35,149 nucleotides of DNA from Treponema sp. GTDB taxonomy: Bacteria > Spirochaetota > Spirochaetia > Treponematales > Breznakiellaceae. Below the pieces are notes generated by a model that was not told where the DNA came from, did no database searches, and worked only from the letters and a program-made list of their open reading frames with translations. The DNA lies in the NCBI GenBank assembly GCA_031258115.1, contig JAIRNJ010000209.1, positions 1 through 35,149 on the forward strand, given 5' to 3'. Below are positions 19,458 through 29,585 of the stretch, piece after piece (position 1 is the stretch's first letter; each line of letters opens with the position of its first letter). The translations under genes and the position numbers were made by a program.

Positions 19458-20860
19458 CGCTTTTCCCCTGCAGTATCCCCGGCGGATGAACGGATCTCTA
19501 TCTTCAGGGGGATGAGGGAAAAACCCAGATCCCGCCGTATCCGGTTTCTGAGGTATGAAACATAAGCCTCACCCACCGCTCCCGGACGCGACACGAAGAT
19601 AATAAATTTTACGGGGTTTTCCGAACTCTGTACCGCGTACTTTACCTTGAAGCGGGTCTGCGGGCCTGAAGGCGGCGGATTTTCTTCAAGCCAGCGGCCC
19701 AATGCCCGGTTAAGTTCGCCGGTTTCAATATGGATATTAAGCTGTTTATACATTTTTATTGCGGTATCAAGAAGCTTGTCCACGCCGGAACCGTCAAGAG
19801 GAGAGCCTTCGCCCTGCCGGGCCCGGTTGAGCGTTCCAATCGAACTTAAAGCAACGATGGGAGCGAACTCCATCTGACCAAAGAAGAAATGAATCCTGTC
19901 GCAGGCCGCCTGGAAAGTATTTTTTATCTGCGGCATGGTATCCCACTTGTTAAGCACCAGGATGATCCCCCGGCCTTTGTCATGGGCAAGGGCCGCAATC
20001 TTCTTGTCCTGATCGCTTAAGCCTTCAAGGGCGTCGATCAAGAGAAACACAATATCCGCACTGTCAATGGATTTAATTGCACGGTTCACCGAATAGTATT
20101 CAATATTTTCTCTGACTTTGCTCTTGCGCCTGATGCCTGCCGTATCAAGCACCAGAAATTCCCTCCCCTTCCAGGAAAAACTGCCTTCCACCACATCCCG
20201 TGTGGTACCGGGAATATCGCTGACAATGGAAGCGGCGCTGGCCGTCAGCCTGTTTGACAGGGTGGATTTGCCGGTATTCGGCTTGCCCAGCAGGGCAATG
20301 CGGATGGGCCTTGAGGCGGAATCATCAGTCTTGAGCTTTGAAAAATCAAGGCGGGAAACAATATCATTTTCAAGTTCGGTAATGTTGTCGCCATGTTCCG
20401 CAGAGATCATGTGGATTTTTTCAAAGCCCAGAGAAAGAACATTCCAGGCTTCGGCGGCAAGCCTTCCCCCTTCGGTCTTGTTCACCGCCACAATGAGTTT
20501 GTCCTGCCGGGGCCTGAGCAGTTCTATAAACTCTTCATCTTCCGCGGTCAATTCCCCGGCCTCCAGCAGAAGTACTACCAGATCGGAGCGGCTTATGGTT
20601 TCCAGAGTCCTGTCAACAACGATACTGTCAAGATCTGATCCGGGATTCCGGGGCTCCCTGGTAAGTTTGAAGCCGCCGGTATCGATCAGCCTGACCGGTC
20701 TCCCCGCGATAAGGGCATCCGCCTCCACCGGATCCCGGGTTACTCCGGGCGCAGGATCGGTAATGGCCCGCCGCCTGCGGAGAAGCCGGTTAAAGAGGGT
20801 TGATTTCCCTACATTGGGCCGTCCCGCCAGAACCACCCGGGGAAGATTGCAGTACTTCAT
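19454..20860 (-). CDS. der: Ribosome-associated GTPase Der (EngA), two G domains
   Basis: AGRPNVGKSTLFNRLL and LGKPNTGKSTLSNRL; DTGGF, DTAGIRRK; NKWD; C-terminal KH-like domain. Confidence 0.96.
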   Translation of the reverse strand: MKYCNLPRVVLAGRPNVGKSTLFNRLLRRRRAITDPAPGVTRDPVEADALIAGRPVRLIDTGGFKLTREPRNPGSDLDSIVVDRTLETISRSDLVVLLLEAGELTAEDEEFIELLRPRQDKLIVAVNKTEGGRLAAEAWNVLSLGFEKIHMISAEHGDNITELENDIVSRLDFSKLKTDDSASRPIRIALLGKPNTGKSTLSNRLTASAASIVSDIPGTTRDVVEGSFSWKGREFLVLDTAGIRRKSKVRENIEYYSVNRAIKSIDSADIVFLLIDALEGLSDQDKKIAALAHDKGRGIILVLNKWDTMPQIKNTFQAACDRIHFFFGQMEFAPIVALSSIGTLNRARQGEGSPLDGSGVDKLLDTAIKMYKQLNIHIETGELNRALGRWLEENPPPSGPQTRFKVKYAVQSSENPVKFIIFVSRPGAVGEAYVSYLRNRIRRDLGFSLIPLKIEIRSSAGDTAGEKR

Positions 20861-20900
20861 AGGACTTCGTTCCGTGTTCGATTTAGAGTGAATATGGCTG

Positions 20901-22640
20901 TCATTTCAGTTTGTATTTTGTCATCCACTCATCAACAAGAACGGCATTCTGTTTCCAGCTCTTGCCCTGCAGGGCTTCTGCGGCCAGACTGCGGCAGCTT
21001 TCCATTTCGACAAGACGGATTATCCGTTTTATTGGGGGAATGGCGGAAGCTACCATGCTGAACTCATCAAGGCCCAGACCCAGCAACAGGGCCGTTACAA
21101 AGGGATCCCCGGCCATCTCTCCGCACATGGCGGCCCTGATGCCTCTTTCATGGGCGGCGTCGATGGTCTTTTTAAGGAAACGGAGGACTGCAGGATGCAC
21201 AGGCTGCGCCAGGTAGCTTACCCGCTCGTTGCCGCGGTCAATTGCCAAAGAATACTGGATCAAATCGTTTGTACCTATGGAAAAGAAATCCGACTTTTCA
21301 GCCAGAATATCCGCGATCATGGCCGCGGAGGGAACTTCGATCATGGTTCCCGCTTCAATGTTTTCAGAATAGGCCTGTCCTTTCTTGCGGCATTCCGCCT
21401 TGGCTTCCTCCAGCAAATGCAGGGCCTGTTCCAGTTCTTCAATTCCCGAAATAAGGGGGAACATGATCTTTACAGTCCCGTATACACTGGCCCTGAGAAT
21501 GGCCCGCAGCTGCGTCTTGAAAAGTTCCGGCAAAGCCAGCGAAAAACGGATGGCCCTCCAGCCCAGAAGGGGATTCTTCTCGTCGGCCGTGTCATGGAAA
21601 TCCTTGAGGATCTTGTCTCCCCCGATATCCACCGTCCGTATGGTAACGGGCCTGCCGTCCATGGCTTTAAGAACCCGGCTGTAGGCTTCAAACTGGGTTT
21701 CTTCCTCCGCGGACTTGCCGGGAACGATAAAGAGAAATTCCGAACGGTAAAGACCTATGCCTTCGGCGCCGAATCTGCCCGCGTGTTCAGCCTCTTCGGG
21801 AATTTCAATATTGGCCTTGAGCACTACCCGGAAACCATCTTTTGTCTCCGCGGGAAGATCCCTCATGGCAAGATATTCGGCGATGAGTTTCTGATCCTCT
21901 TTAGCAATTTTTTTTACTTTTTCAATGGCTTCCCTGTCGGGATTCACAAAGACCTTGCCCGTTCCGCCGTCTACCACCAGGGTATCGCCTGAATTTATCT
22001 CCATCGTGGCGTTGGAAAGCCCCAGTACCGCGGGAATGCCGAAAGCCCGGGCCAGGATTGCCATGTGGCTCGTCTTTCCTCCCAGATCCGTAACAATACC
22101 CTTTACATGATCCCTGCTCATGGTAAGCAATTCGGAAGGCAAAATGTCATGGGCCACGAGGATCACATCCTGCTCAAGTTCGTTTAGATAAACTTTCTTT
22201 ATAAGAAGCAGATGAGTAAGAACCCGCCGGGATACATCGCTGATATCCACCGCCCGTTCGCGGAATATGGGGTCCGTGGAGGCTGTTATCTTCTGTATAA
22301 GATCGTGGGCAATATCCCACACCACCCATTCGGCGTTCTGTAGTGTTTTTTTAAGATGGGCGGCCAACTGTTCCTGAAAATCCACATCCTCCAGCATCAT
22401 AAGATGAGCTTCAAAAATGGCCGCCTGTTCCTTGCTCATCTCCTGAGTTATCTTCCCCCGAAAAGACTCCATTTCTGCGGCGGCATCGGCAATGGCTTTT
22501 GAAAGACGGGCAAGTTCATTTTCGACACCGCTCTTCTTGATGGTATAACGGGGGATCTCCGGCATCCCATTGTCCAGGTAGAGAAAGGCTTTACCGGTAA
22601 TAACTCCCTGAGAAGCGGAAATTCCTTTGAGCGTTTTCAT
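20901..22640 (-). CDS. ptsI: PTS enzyme I (phosphoenolpyruvate-protein phosphotransferase)
   Basis: GGKTSHMAILARAFGIPAVLG (active-site His), EGIGLYRSEFLF, FFSIGTNDLIQYSLAIDRGN; start moved to MKTLKGISASQGV. Confidence 0.95.
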   Translation of the reverse strand: MKTLKGISASQGVITGKAFLYLDNGMPEIPRYTIKKSGVENELARLSKAIADAAAEMESFRGKITQEMSKEQAAIFEAHLMMLEDVDFQEQLAAHLKKTLQNAEWVVWDIAHDLIQKITASTDPIFRERAVDISDVSRRVLTHLLLIKKVYLNELEQDVILVAHDILPSELLTMSRDHVKGIVTDLGGKTSHMAILARAFGIPAVLGLSNATMEINSGDTLVVDGGTGKVFVNPDREAIEKVKKIAKEDQKLIAEYLAMRDLPAETKDGFRVVLKANIEIPEEAEHAGRFGAEGIGLYRSEFLFIVPGKSAEEETQFEAYSRVLKAMDGRPVTIRTVDIGGDKILKDFHDTADEKNPLLGWRAIRFSLALPELFKTQLRAILRASVYGTVKIMFPLISGIEELEQALHLLEEAKAECRKKGQAYSENIEAGTMIEVPSAAMIADILAEKSDFFSIGTNDLIQYSLAIDRGNERVSYLAQPVHPAVLRFLKKTIDAAHERGIRAAMCGEMAGDPFVTALLLGLGLDEFSMVASAIPPIKRIIRLVEMESCRSLAAEALQGKSWKQNAVLVDEWMTKYKLK

Positions 22641-22873
22641 GTATATAAAAGAATACTCCAAAAGACATACATTTGACAAGTGAGGGCCAGGGCATCGGCA
22701 TTTACTTTCAATCATCAAAAACAACCGGATTTTAGGAATTTTCGCCACGAACAGACACGAACGGATCGGGAAATTTAGAGAGTTTGTTCGTGTGGTGGTT
22801 AAATTTCTTCAACGGTATACTGATTTTCATGGATATCTATTTTAAGATATAATAGGGAAGGAGGCCGATACCC

Positions 22874-23113
22874 ATGGTTGATATTATCATCGGCGATGAA
22901 GATGACACTCAGGCGCCGGTGGAGGGTTCCGGTTTCCCGGCCTGTGTTACATGCGCCTATTTTGAGATAACCTGGGATAAGTCTTTTCCAAGGGCATGCA
23001 GATTCTTCGGTTTCAAAGGGCAGCATGCTCCTGCCCTGGAGGTACAGAAAACCATAGGCGAAAAAACCTGCCCCGCCTTTCTGCCGAAACATAAAAACAG
23101 GGAACCTGAATGA
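22874..23113 (+). CDS. Small conserved Cys-containing protein of unknown function
   Basis: 79 aa; CVTCAYFEITWDKSFPRACRFFGFKGQ...GEKTCPAF; overlaps next CDS by ATGA. Confidence 0.75.
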   Translation: MVDIIIGDEDDTQAPVEGSGFPACVTCAYFEITWDKSFPRACRFFGFKGQHAPALEVQKTIGEKTCPAFLPKHKNREPE

Positions 23114-25488
23114 AGATTATTCTTGTTCAGCCGCCTTTTGTGCAGCTCAACAGTGCCTATCCTTCGATTTATTACCTTGGTTCATTTCTTGAAAAACGGG
23201 GATTTGAAGTGCTGGCGCGGGATCACTCCATCGGGCTTTTTGAGCGTATCTTCAGCCCCGAAGGTCTGCGGCGGATCTTTGGAGACGCGAGGGAGGTGAT
23301 TTCGGAACTTGAAGATGAGGGCATACGCCACAAGGCGGAAGAGTTTCTTTCCAGGGAGGATCATTGGGCCGGCTGCATTGAGCAGCTCCTCTCTTTCCTG
23401 CGGGGCAAAAACAGGGAATGGGGCCACCTCCTTACCCTGACCAACGGTACGCTTCCCATGGGAAACCGTACCCTGCAGATCCTTCTGGACAGGGATGCGG
23501 GATACTATCATCTTGACGCTGACTCAGGCCCCCGGCTTGCAAGCGCTATGCTGGAAGATCTTGTAGAATTTATTACCGCCTTTCTCGATCCCGGCTTCAA
23601 TCTTGTCCGCTACCTCCAGTCTCCAAGCCCCCTGGGTTTCAGGGATTTCAGGAAAGTAAAGGAAAACCTGGAAGGCTATATTCTAAAAACTTTCTATGAA
23701 CCCTGGCTTGAGGAGGAGTGGAATGCTCTTGATCGGGGCGAAGCTTCCCTCTTTCTGGGTCTCACCATTCCCTTTCCCGGCTGTCTTCCCGCCGCGCTCA
23801 CCTGCGCTCATTCCGCAAGGCGGCGCTTTACAGACAGACTTACTGTTGCGGCAGGCGGAGGGTACGTAAACACGGAACTGCGCTTCATGAAGGAACCCGG
23901 TTTCTTTGACTATGTGGATTATCTCTGTTTTGACCGGGGTTACGGCTCCTTTGCGGCGGTACTCGATCGGCTTGACGGGCAGGCGGGGGTTAAGCTTAAA
24001 CATTCAGCCGGACAGGAAACAAGGTTTTCCTCCGTTCCCATCTACAAGACGATCTTCCGGAATGAAGGGGGAAAGCTGATAAATGGCATTAACACTGTTT
24101 CTGCCGAATATAAAAAGATTGAAGATGAGGCGGTTTCCGGAAATTTCCCCGATTATTCGGGCCTCGACTTTAGCCGCTATCTTTGTATTGTGGACAGTGA
24201 AAATCCCATGCACCGTCTCTGGTCGGATGGACGCTGGCTCAAGGTATATCTCGCCCACGGCTGTTACTGGCATAAATGCACTTTCTGCGATACAACCCTG
24301 GATTACATTTCATCCTATATTCCGGTGGACATTCCCAGGCTCTTTGAACATCTCTGTGAACAGGCAAAAAAAACCGGAGTAAGGGGCGTACATCTGGTGG
24401 ATGAAACGGCTCCTTACCCGGCCCTGATGAAACTGGCCTGCCTCAACCGGGATGCGGGCCGTCCCCTGATTTTCTGGGGCAATATCCGTTTTGAAAAAAG
24501 TTTTACCCGGGATGCCGCGGCAATTCTGGCGGACGGAGGCTTAATCGGCGTTTCCGGCGGCATAGAAGTGGCCACCGAAAACGGACTCAGGCGGCTCTGC
24601 AAGGGTTTTACCCTGAAAGATCTGGTACAAAGTCTCGCGAGTTTCCGGGATGCGGGAATTCTCTGCCACGGCTACCTTATCTACGGTTACTGGGATCAGG
24701 ATGAACAGGAGATTCACGACTGCGCAGAAATTGTGTGGCAGCTTTTTGGGGAGAAACTTCTTGATTCCGCTTTCTGGCATAAATTTATTCTCACCCGCCA
24801 TTCCAGGCTCTATGAAGAATGGAAACACAAAAAACATCCGGCACTAAAGGTGCTGGACGATGTTGACACTTCAGACAAAAAAAACAGAATTTTTGCGCTT
24901 AACGATCTTTCCTTTGCGGGGGAAGCGGCCTTTGACCGCTATACCGAGGCGCTGGACGGACATCTCCATGGCTGGCTTTCCGGTTTCAGTCACCGGAACA
25001 TAGCGGATTACCCGGCGCATTTCTGGAAAACTTCCCCCTCGGTCAGCAAGAGTCTGGTAAAGTTTTATCTGCGGGAGGGAGACGAAAAAGAAAAAATCCT
25101 TCACGGTGCTCCGCCGGCAGACGGGAATTCAACAGAGAGACTGCTTTTCCTCGGCAGCAGGCCCTTTATTGAAGGCAGCGCCGGGAACCTTTCCCTAAAC
25201 TGGAACTGGCGTTCCAGGGACTACAAATTCCATATACCGGAAAAAGGGAGAAACTTCGTTTCAAGAGGAGAACCTTCGTCACCTTGTTTCCCGGCTGAGG
25301 ATACCCGTTCAACCGTCTTTCCGGGTTTGGCGGAAGAACTGCGGGATCTCCTCATGGAAAGCTCCGGAGGAGAAGGCATGGAAGCGGCGGCGTTTTACAA
25401 AAAATTCACGGGGCTTCTCCGGGAGGAAGAGGCAGGGAAGGCCTGGACCCTGCTCCGGAATCATGGACTTGCTCTTTACCGTCAATGA
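23110..25488 (+). CDS. B12-binding domain radical SAM protein with variant Cys motif
   Basis: N-terminal B12-binding-like KIILVQPPFVQLNSAYPSIYYLGSFLEKRGFEV; GCYWHKCTFCDT cluster motif; VSGGIEVATENGLRRLCKG. Confidence 0.88.
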   Translation: MKIILVQPPFVQLNSAYPSIYYLGSFLEKRGFEVLARDHSIGLFERIFSPEGLRRIFGDAREVISELEDEGIRHKAEEFLSREDHWAGCIEQLLSFLRGKNREWGHLLTLTNGTLPMGNRTLQILLDRDAGYYHLDADSGPRLASAMLEDLVEFITAFLDPGFNLVRYLQSPSPLGFRDFRKVKENLEGYILKTFYEPWLEEEWNALDRGEASLFLGLTIPFPGCLPAALTCAHSARRRFTDRLTVAAGGGYVNTELRFMKEPGFFDYVDYLCFDRGYGSFAAVLDRLDGQAGVKLKHSAGQETRFSSVPIYKTIFRNEGGKLINGINTVSAEYKKIEDEAVSGNFPDYSGLDFSRYLCIVDSENPMHRLWSDGRWLKVYLAHGCYWHKCTFCDTTLDYISSYIPVDIPRLFEHLCEQAKKTGVRGVHLVDETAPYPALMKLACLNRDAGRPLIFWGNIRFEKSFTRDAAAILADGGLIGVSGGIEVATENGLRRLCKGFTLKDLVQSLASFRDAGILCHGYLIYGYWDQDEQEIHDCAEIVWQLFGEKLLDSAFWHKFILTRHSRLYEEWKHKKHPALKVLDDVDTSDKKNRIFALNDLSFAGEAAFDRYTEALDGHLHGWLSGFSHRNIADYPAHFWKTSPSVSKSLVKFYLREGDEKEKILHGAPPADGNSTERLLFLGSRPFIEGSAGNLSLNWNWRSRDYKFHIPEKGRNFVSRGEPSSPCFPAEDTRSTVFPGLAEELRDLLMESSGGEGMEAAAFYKKFTGLLREEEAGKAWTLLRNHGLALYRQ

Positions 25489-26296
25489 TGTGAATATCCC
25501 GCCGGGGGAAGGCAATGCTCAGGCCCGCGGATTCAATCCTGTCCTTGATATTCCGCATCTGATCCCAGTAGATATTCCAGTATACGCTGTTGTCTGCCCA
25601 GGCCCGCAGACAGATATTCACAGAACTTTCTCCCAGTGACTGTACCACAATCTGCGGCGCCGGACTTTTAAGAAAACGGTCTTCCCCGGCAACAATATCC
25701 TGCATCGTTTTGAAGGCTTCATCAATGGAATCTCCGTAGGAAATACCCACCGAAAAATCCATCCGCCGTTTGCCGTTGCGGGTATAGTTCTTGAGGGGAA
25801 CGCCCCAGATACTGGAATTGGGAGCGGAAATAAAAATTCCGTCCGGGGTTTCCAGTATTGTGGTAAAAAGACCTATTTCCTTTACCGTTCCCATAAAGGC
25901 GCCGAATTCAATAAAATCACCCTTGCTGTAACTGCGGAGAAACAGCAGAATGATCCCTGCGGCAATATTGCCGAGCGTGTCTTTCAGGGCTAGGCCCACC
26001 GCCACCCCCGCCGCTCCCAGAATGGCAAGAAGACTCGCCGTATTAAAGCCGAAATTCTGCAGGATCATGATAAGACAGATGATGAACAGCGCATAACGCA
26101 GGATGATGCGCAGCAGGGACACTACGGTTTCATCAAGGCGGATTCTGCTCTGCATGCTTCTGGCAATGATTTTTTTCAGTGTATGATTTATCACTATTCC
26201 TGCTATGATGATGATAAGAGCAACCGCAATCTTTTGTGCCAGAAAAAAAACATCGTTACTGTAGTTGTTCCAGAAACGGCTTATCGTATCGTACAT
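25406..26296 (-). CDS. mscS: Small-conductance mechanosensitive channel (MscS family)
   Basis: LLAILGAAGVAVGLALKDTLGNIAAGIILLFLRSYSKGDFIEFG; start at MYDTISRFW. Confidence 0.93.
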   Translation of the reverse strand: MYDTISRFWNNYSNDVFFLAQKIAVALIIIIAGIVINHTLKKIIARSMQSRIRLDETVVSLLRIILRYALFIICLIMILQNFGFNTASLLAILGAAGVAVGLALKDTLGNIAAGIILLFLRSYSKGDFIEFGAFMGTVKEIGLFTTILETPDGIFISAPNSSIWGVPLKNYTRNGKRRMDFSVGISYGDSIDEAFKTMQDIVAGEDRFLKSPAPQIVVQSLGESSVNICLRAWADNSVYWNIYWDQMRNIKDRIESAGLSIAFPRRDIHIIDGKEQVHDSGAGSRPSLPLPPGEAP

Positions 26297-26406
26297 GGCT
26301 AACCCCTTCTTTGGAACGGTAATATGCCGCACGGCAAAATCCGACGGGGCTGTCCGGAATTTGCTTAATCCCGTCCGGCCCTGGTATTGCGTACCGTTTA
26401 GGCGCC

Positions 26407-28326
26407 TCAGCGCGCAAGGAGACGGTTCAGCTTCTTCACAAAGTCCGCAGGATCCTTGAGCTTAAGGCCCTCCACCAGCAGGGCCTGATCCAGCAGAACT
26501 CCTGCCACATCGGCGATCTCTTCTTCGTCTTCCGTGTTCTTGAGATGCTGCAGGATCGGATGGTCGCCGTTTACTTCCAGGATCGGTTTGATCTCCGGCA
26601 CTTCGGCCTGACCCATGGCCTTGAGCATCTGGGCCATCTGGATGGAGGGATCGTTTTCATCCGCCACGATGCAGGAAGGGCTGTCGTGGAGGCGGCGGGA
26701 AAGTTTTACGTCCTTGACGCGGTCTCCTAGGGCCTTCTTGATCTTCTCGATTACCGGCTTTGCTTCCTTCTCCGCATCCTTGTCCTTCTTTTCGCCGAGT
26801 TCTTCGTCCGCGCCTGTCCGGTTTACCGCCTTTAGATCGAAGGAAGGACCTTCGGACTTTCCCGGCTGACGGTAACTGAAGAGGGAGGGAATGACAATGT
26901 CATCAATTTCATCATCCATGATCAGGACTTCTATTTCCTTGGCCCTGTAGGCTTCAAGAAGCGGACTGGCCCGGAGTGTTTTTTCGTCTCCGCCGGTAAT
27001 ATAATAGATATTTTTCTGATCGCTCTTCATCCGTGACACATATTCTGCAAAACTCGTCCAGCCTTCCACGGCGGTACTCTTGAAACGTACCAGTTCCTGG
27101 AGGGCTTCCCGGTTTGAATAATCCTGGTAGAGACCTTCCTTGAGGGGACGGTTGTACTGAACGATAAACTCTTCCCATTTTTCCCTGTTGTTTTCCGAAA
27201 GGGTTTTGAATTCCGAAAGCAGCTTTTTTACCGACGCATTTTTAATGTTCATGAGGATTCTGTTCTGCTGGAGAATTTCCCGGCTTACATTGAGCGGCAG
27301 ATCCTCGGAATCAATAATGCCCCGGACAAAACGGAGGTACGTGGGCATGAGTTCCTTGTCGTCATCGGTGATGAAGATCCGCTTGACGTAGAGCTTGACT
27401 CCCGGCTTGTAATCGGCATGGTACATATCAAAGGGAGCCTTCCTGGGAACATAGAAAAGAGTAATGTACTCCTGGGCGCCTTCCGCCCTGGTATGCACAA
27501 AGTGCAGCGGTTCATCGCTGTCATGTCCCAGCTGTTTGTAGAATTCCTTGTAGTCTTCGTCCTTGAGTTCCGACTTTGAACGCCGCCAGAGGGCCGCGCC
27601 GGAATTGATCTTGTCTGTTTTCTGCGTACTGCTCTTTACCTTGCCCTTGTCGTCGTATTCGTTTTCTTCGTAACTGAGGTAAATGGGGAAGGCAACATGA
27701 TTACTGTAACGTTTAATGATGTCTTCGATGGACCAGCGGTTGGCGTATTCGGTTCCCTCTTCACTCAGGTAGAGGATCACCGTTGTTCCCTGGCTTTCCC
27801 GGCCGGCGGGGTCTTCCGCGTCAAGAGCTTCAATGTCGTAGCCCTCCTTCCCGTCGCTTGTCCACTTCCACACTGAGTTTTCCGCGGCCTTGCGGCTTAT
27901 CACTTCAATCCTGTCGGCAACCATAAAGGCCGAATAGAAACCCACGCCGAACTGACCGATAAGGTTCGAATCCTTCTTTGCCTCCTCGGAAAGCTTCTCC
28001 AGAAAAACCCTGGTTCCCGAGCGGGCAATGGTACCCAGAGATTCCTCCAGATCCTTTTCGTTCATGCCGATACCATTGTCCGAAACGATTATAGTCGAGG
28101 CGCCGGGCCTGTTATCAGCGTCCTTATGGAAGGAAATGTCGATCCGGGGCTCAAAACTGATGCTCTTGTAAGCTTCATCCGCCACGGTAAGGTACTTGAG
28201 CTTGTCCAGCGCATCGGAAGCGTTGGAAACCAATTCCCTGAGGAATATTTCCCGGTTTGAATAGAGAGAATGGATGATAAGATGCAGCAGTTTGCTGACT
28301 TCGGTCTGAAATTGGTGCTGGGCCAT
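26407..28326 (-). CDS. htpG: Molecular chaperone HtpG (Hsp90)
   Basis: FQTEVSKLLHLIIHSLYSNREIFLRELVSNASDALDKL; DNGIGM; GQFGVGFYSAFMVAD. Confidence 0.98.
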   Translation of the reverse strand: MAQHQFQTEVSKLLHLIIHSLYSNREIFLRELVSNASDALDKLKYLTVADEAYKSISFEPRIDISFHKDADNRPGASTIIVSDNGIGMNEKDLEESLGTIARSGTRVFLEKLSEEAKKDSNLIGQFGVGFYSAFMVADRIEVISRKAAENSVWKWTSDGKEGYDIEALDAEDPAGRESQGTTVILYLSEEGTEYANRWSIEDIIKRYSNHVAFPIYLSYEENEYDDKGKVKSSTQKTDKINSGAALWRRSKSELKDEDYKEFYKQLGHDSDEPLHFVHTRAEGAQEYITLFYVPRKAPFDMYHADYKPGVKLYVKRIFITDDDKELMPTYLRFVRGIIDSEDLPLNVSREILQQNRILMNIKNASVKKLLSEFKTLSENNREKWEEFIVQYNRPLKEGLYQDYSNREALQELVRFKSTAVEGWTSFAEYVSRMKSDQKNIYYITGGDEKTLRASPLLEAYRAKEIEVLIMDDEIDDIVIPSLFSYRQPGKSEGPSFDLKAVNRTGADEELGEKKDKDAEKEAKPVIEKIKKALGDRVKDVKLSRRLHDSPSCIVADENDPSIQMAQMLKAMGQAEVPEIKPILEVNGDHPILQHLKNTEDEEEIADVAGVLLDQALLVEGLKLKDPADFVKKLNRLLAR

Positions 28327-28511
28327 AGAATTCTCCTTTGATTTTTGTATGGTAACAGGTACTGTTTCAAAAATAATAAAAACCGGAAAAAAAGGCAAGT
28401 TTTTTCGAAAAGCCTTGTCAGGGCACAGGGGAAATATCCCCTTTGGCGCTCAAGCGGCGGAGGATTCAGTTAAAATGTGACAGGACCAAAATTTCCGGAA
28501 TATTTCCCGTT

Positions 28512-29471
28512 TTACCAACGAAATCTAAGAGCCATTCTTGCCCCGAAATAGAGTTTGTTCTCATCATTTATCGGACATTCTATTATCTTATAAAAAGGGC
28601 TTTTTATGCCTTTGTCACTGTATGCCCATACTACCGATGGACCGGCCACTATGCTTAAACCGGAAAGTATATTATACCCGAAATATGGAACAATACTTAC
28701 ATAATGCTGAAAATTCCCAATTGCCGCGTAATGCGATGTGATTTCCGGATTTAAATAAAACATTTCACCAAGTTGAATAATTGACCCCAAGCCGGTTCCA
28801 CAAATGATTTGCTCCCTATTGTCATCCCTGAACGGATTATGTGAAACGGTGAATGATGTATAAAACCTTTCAACCCCAATCTTAAATGATGAATTAAACG
28901 GCGAAATTTCGGAAACGCCCAACTCTACCGCCTTGTATCCTCCATTTCGGACTATTGACAGCAGGCCAATGGGAATGCCCTGTTCAATTGAGTCGGTATA
29001 ATTTACAATACCAATTTGCATCCCATTTAACTGTTTTGTGATATTAACAAACGACAACTGAGCTCCGTTAAATCTATTTATAGCCGTATTTACAAAGCCA
29101 ATTTGTAAACCGCTTGCCTCTTCACCGGCTGCCGTATTAACAAATCCAATCTGTCCGCCCCTGAAAGATTTTACTACGGTATTTACGAATCCCATTTGCA
29201 GTCCTTCCATGTCTCCGCATACCGTATTGACAAAACCCGACTGTAAGGTACTAAAATCATTTCGGTTCCAGTTAAAATAACCGATTTGAGGCAAATCATG
29301 ATTGCCGGAGGCTATATTTACAAAGCCTATCAAGGGGTATCTGAATTGTTCACCGGCAATATTCACAAAAAAAGTGTATAAATTTGCGCTATTATCCTGT
29401 TGATTTTCCTGGGCAAAATTTATCACGGAGATCGATAAAAACAAGGCCAGAATCATAATAATTTTTTTCAT
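28512..29471 (-). CDS. LA_2272-like surface repeat protein
   Basis: Signal peptide MKKIIMILALFLSISVINFA; tandem ~20-25 aa GFVNTxxG..xGxQIGFVNTA repeats followed by a C-terminal barrel-like region. Confidence 0.7.
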   Translation of the reverse strand: MKKIIMILALFLSISVINFAQENQQDNSANLYTFFVNIAGEQFRYPLIGFVNIASGNHDLPQIGYFNWNRNDFSTLQSGFVNTVCGDMEGLQMGFVNTVVKSFRGGQIGFVNTAAGEEASGLQIGFVNTAINRFNGAQLSFVNITKQLNGMQIGIVNYTDSIEQGIPIGLLSIVRNGGYKAVELGVSEISPFNSSFKIGVERFYTSFTVSHNPFRDDNREQIICGTGLGSIIQLGEMFYLNPEITSHYAAIGNFQHYVSIVPYFGYNILSGLSIVAGPSVVWAYSDKGIKSPFYKIIECPINDENKLYFGARMALRFRW

Positions 29472-29585
29472 GCACTGCTCCTGCAGTATAATCTGTTTTC
29501 TTTCTCCCGGAACGGCGGCGGGCCGGAACTGTTTTTCAAACCGACATTGAACCGCAGGCAGATGGCTTTTTCCCGCCTGCGGCAA

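Noticed and set aside
20118-20891. 257-aa Ser/Arg-rich plus-strand ORF
   Set aside because: Antisense to der; 21150-21992 (antisense ptsI) and 34000-34749 (antisense mtnA) rejected for the same reason
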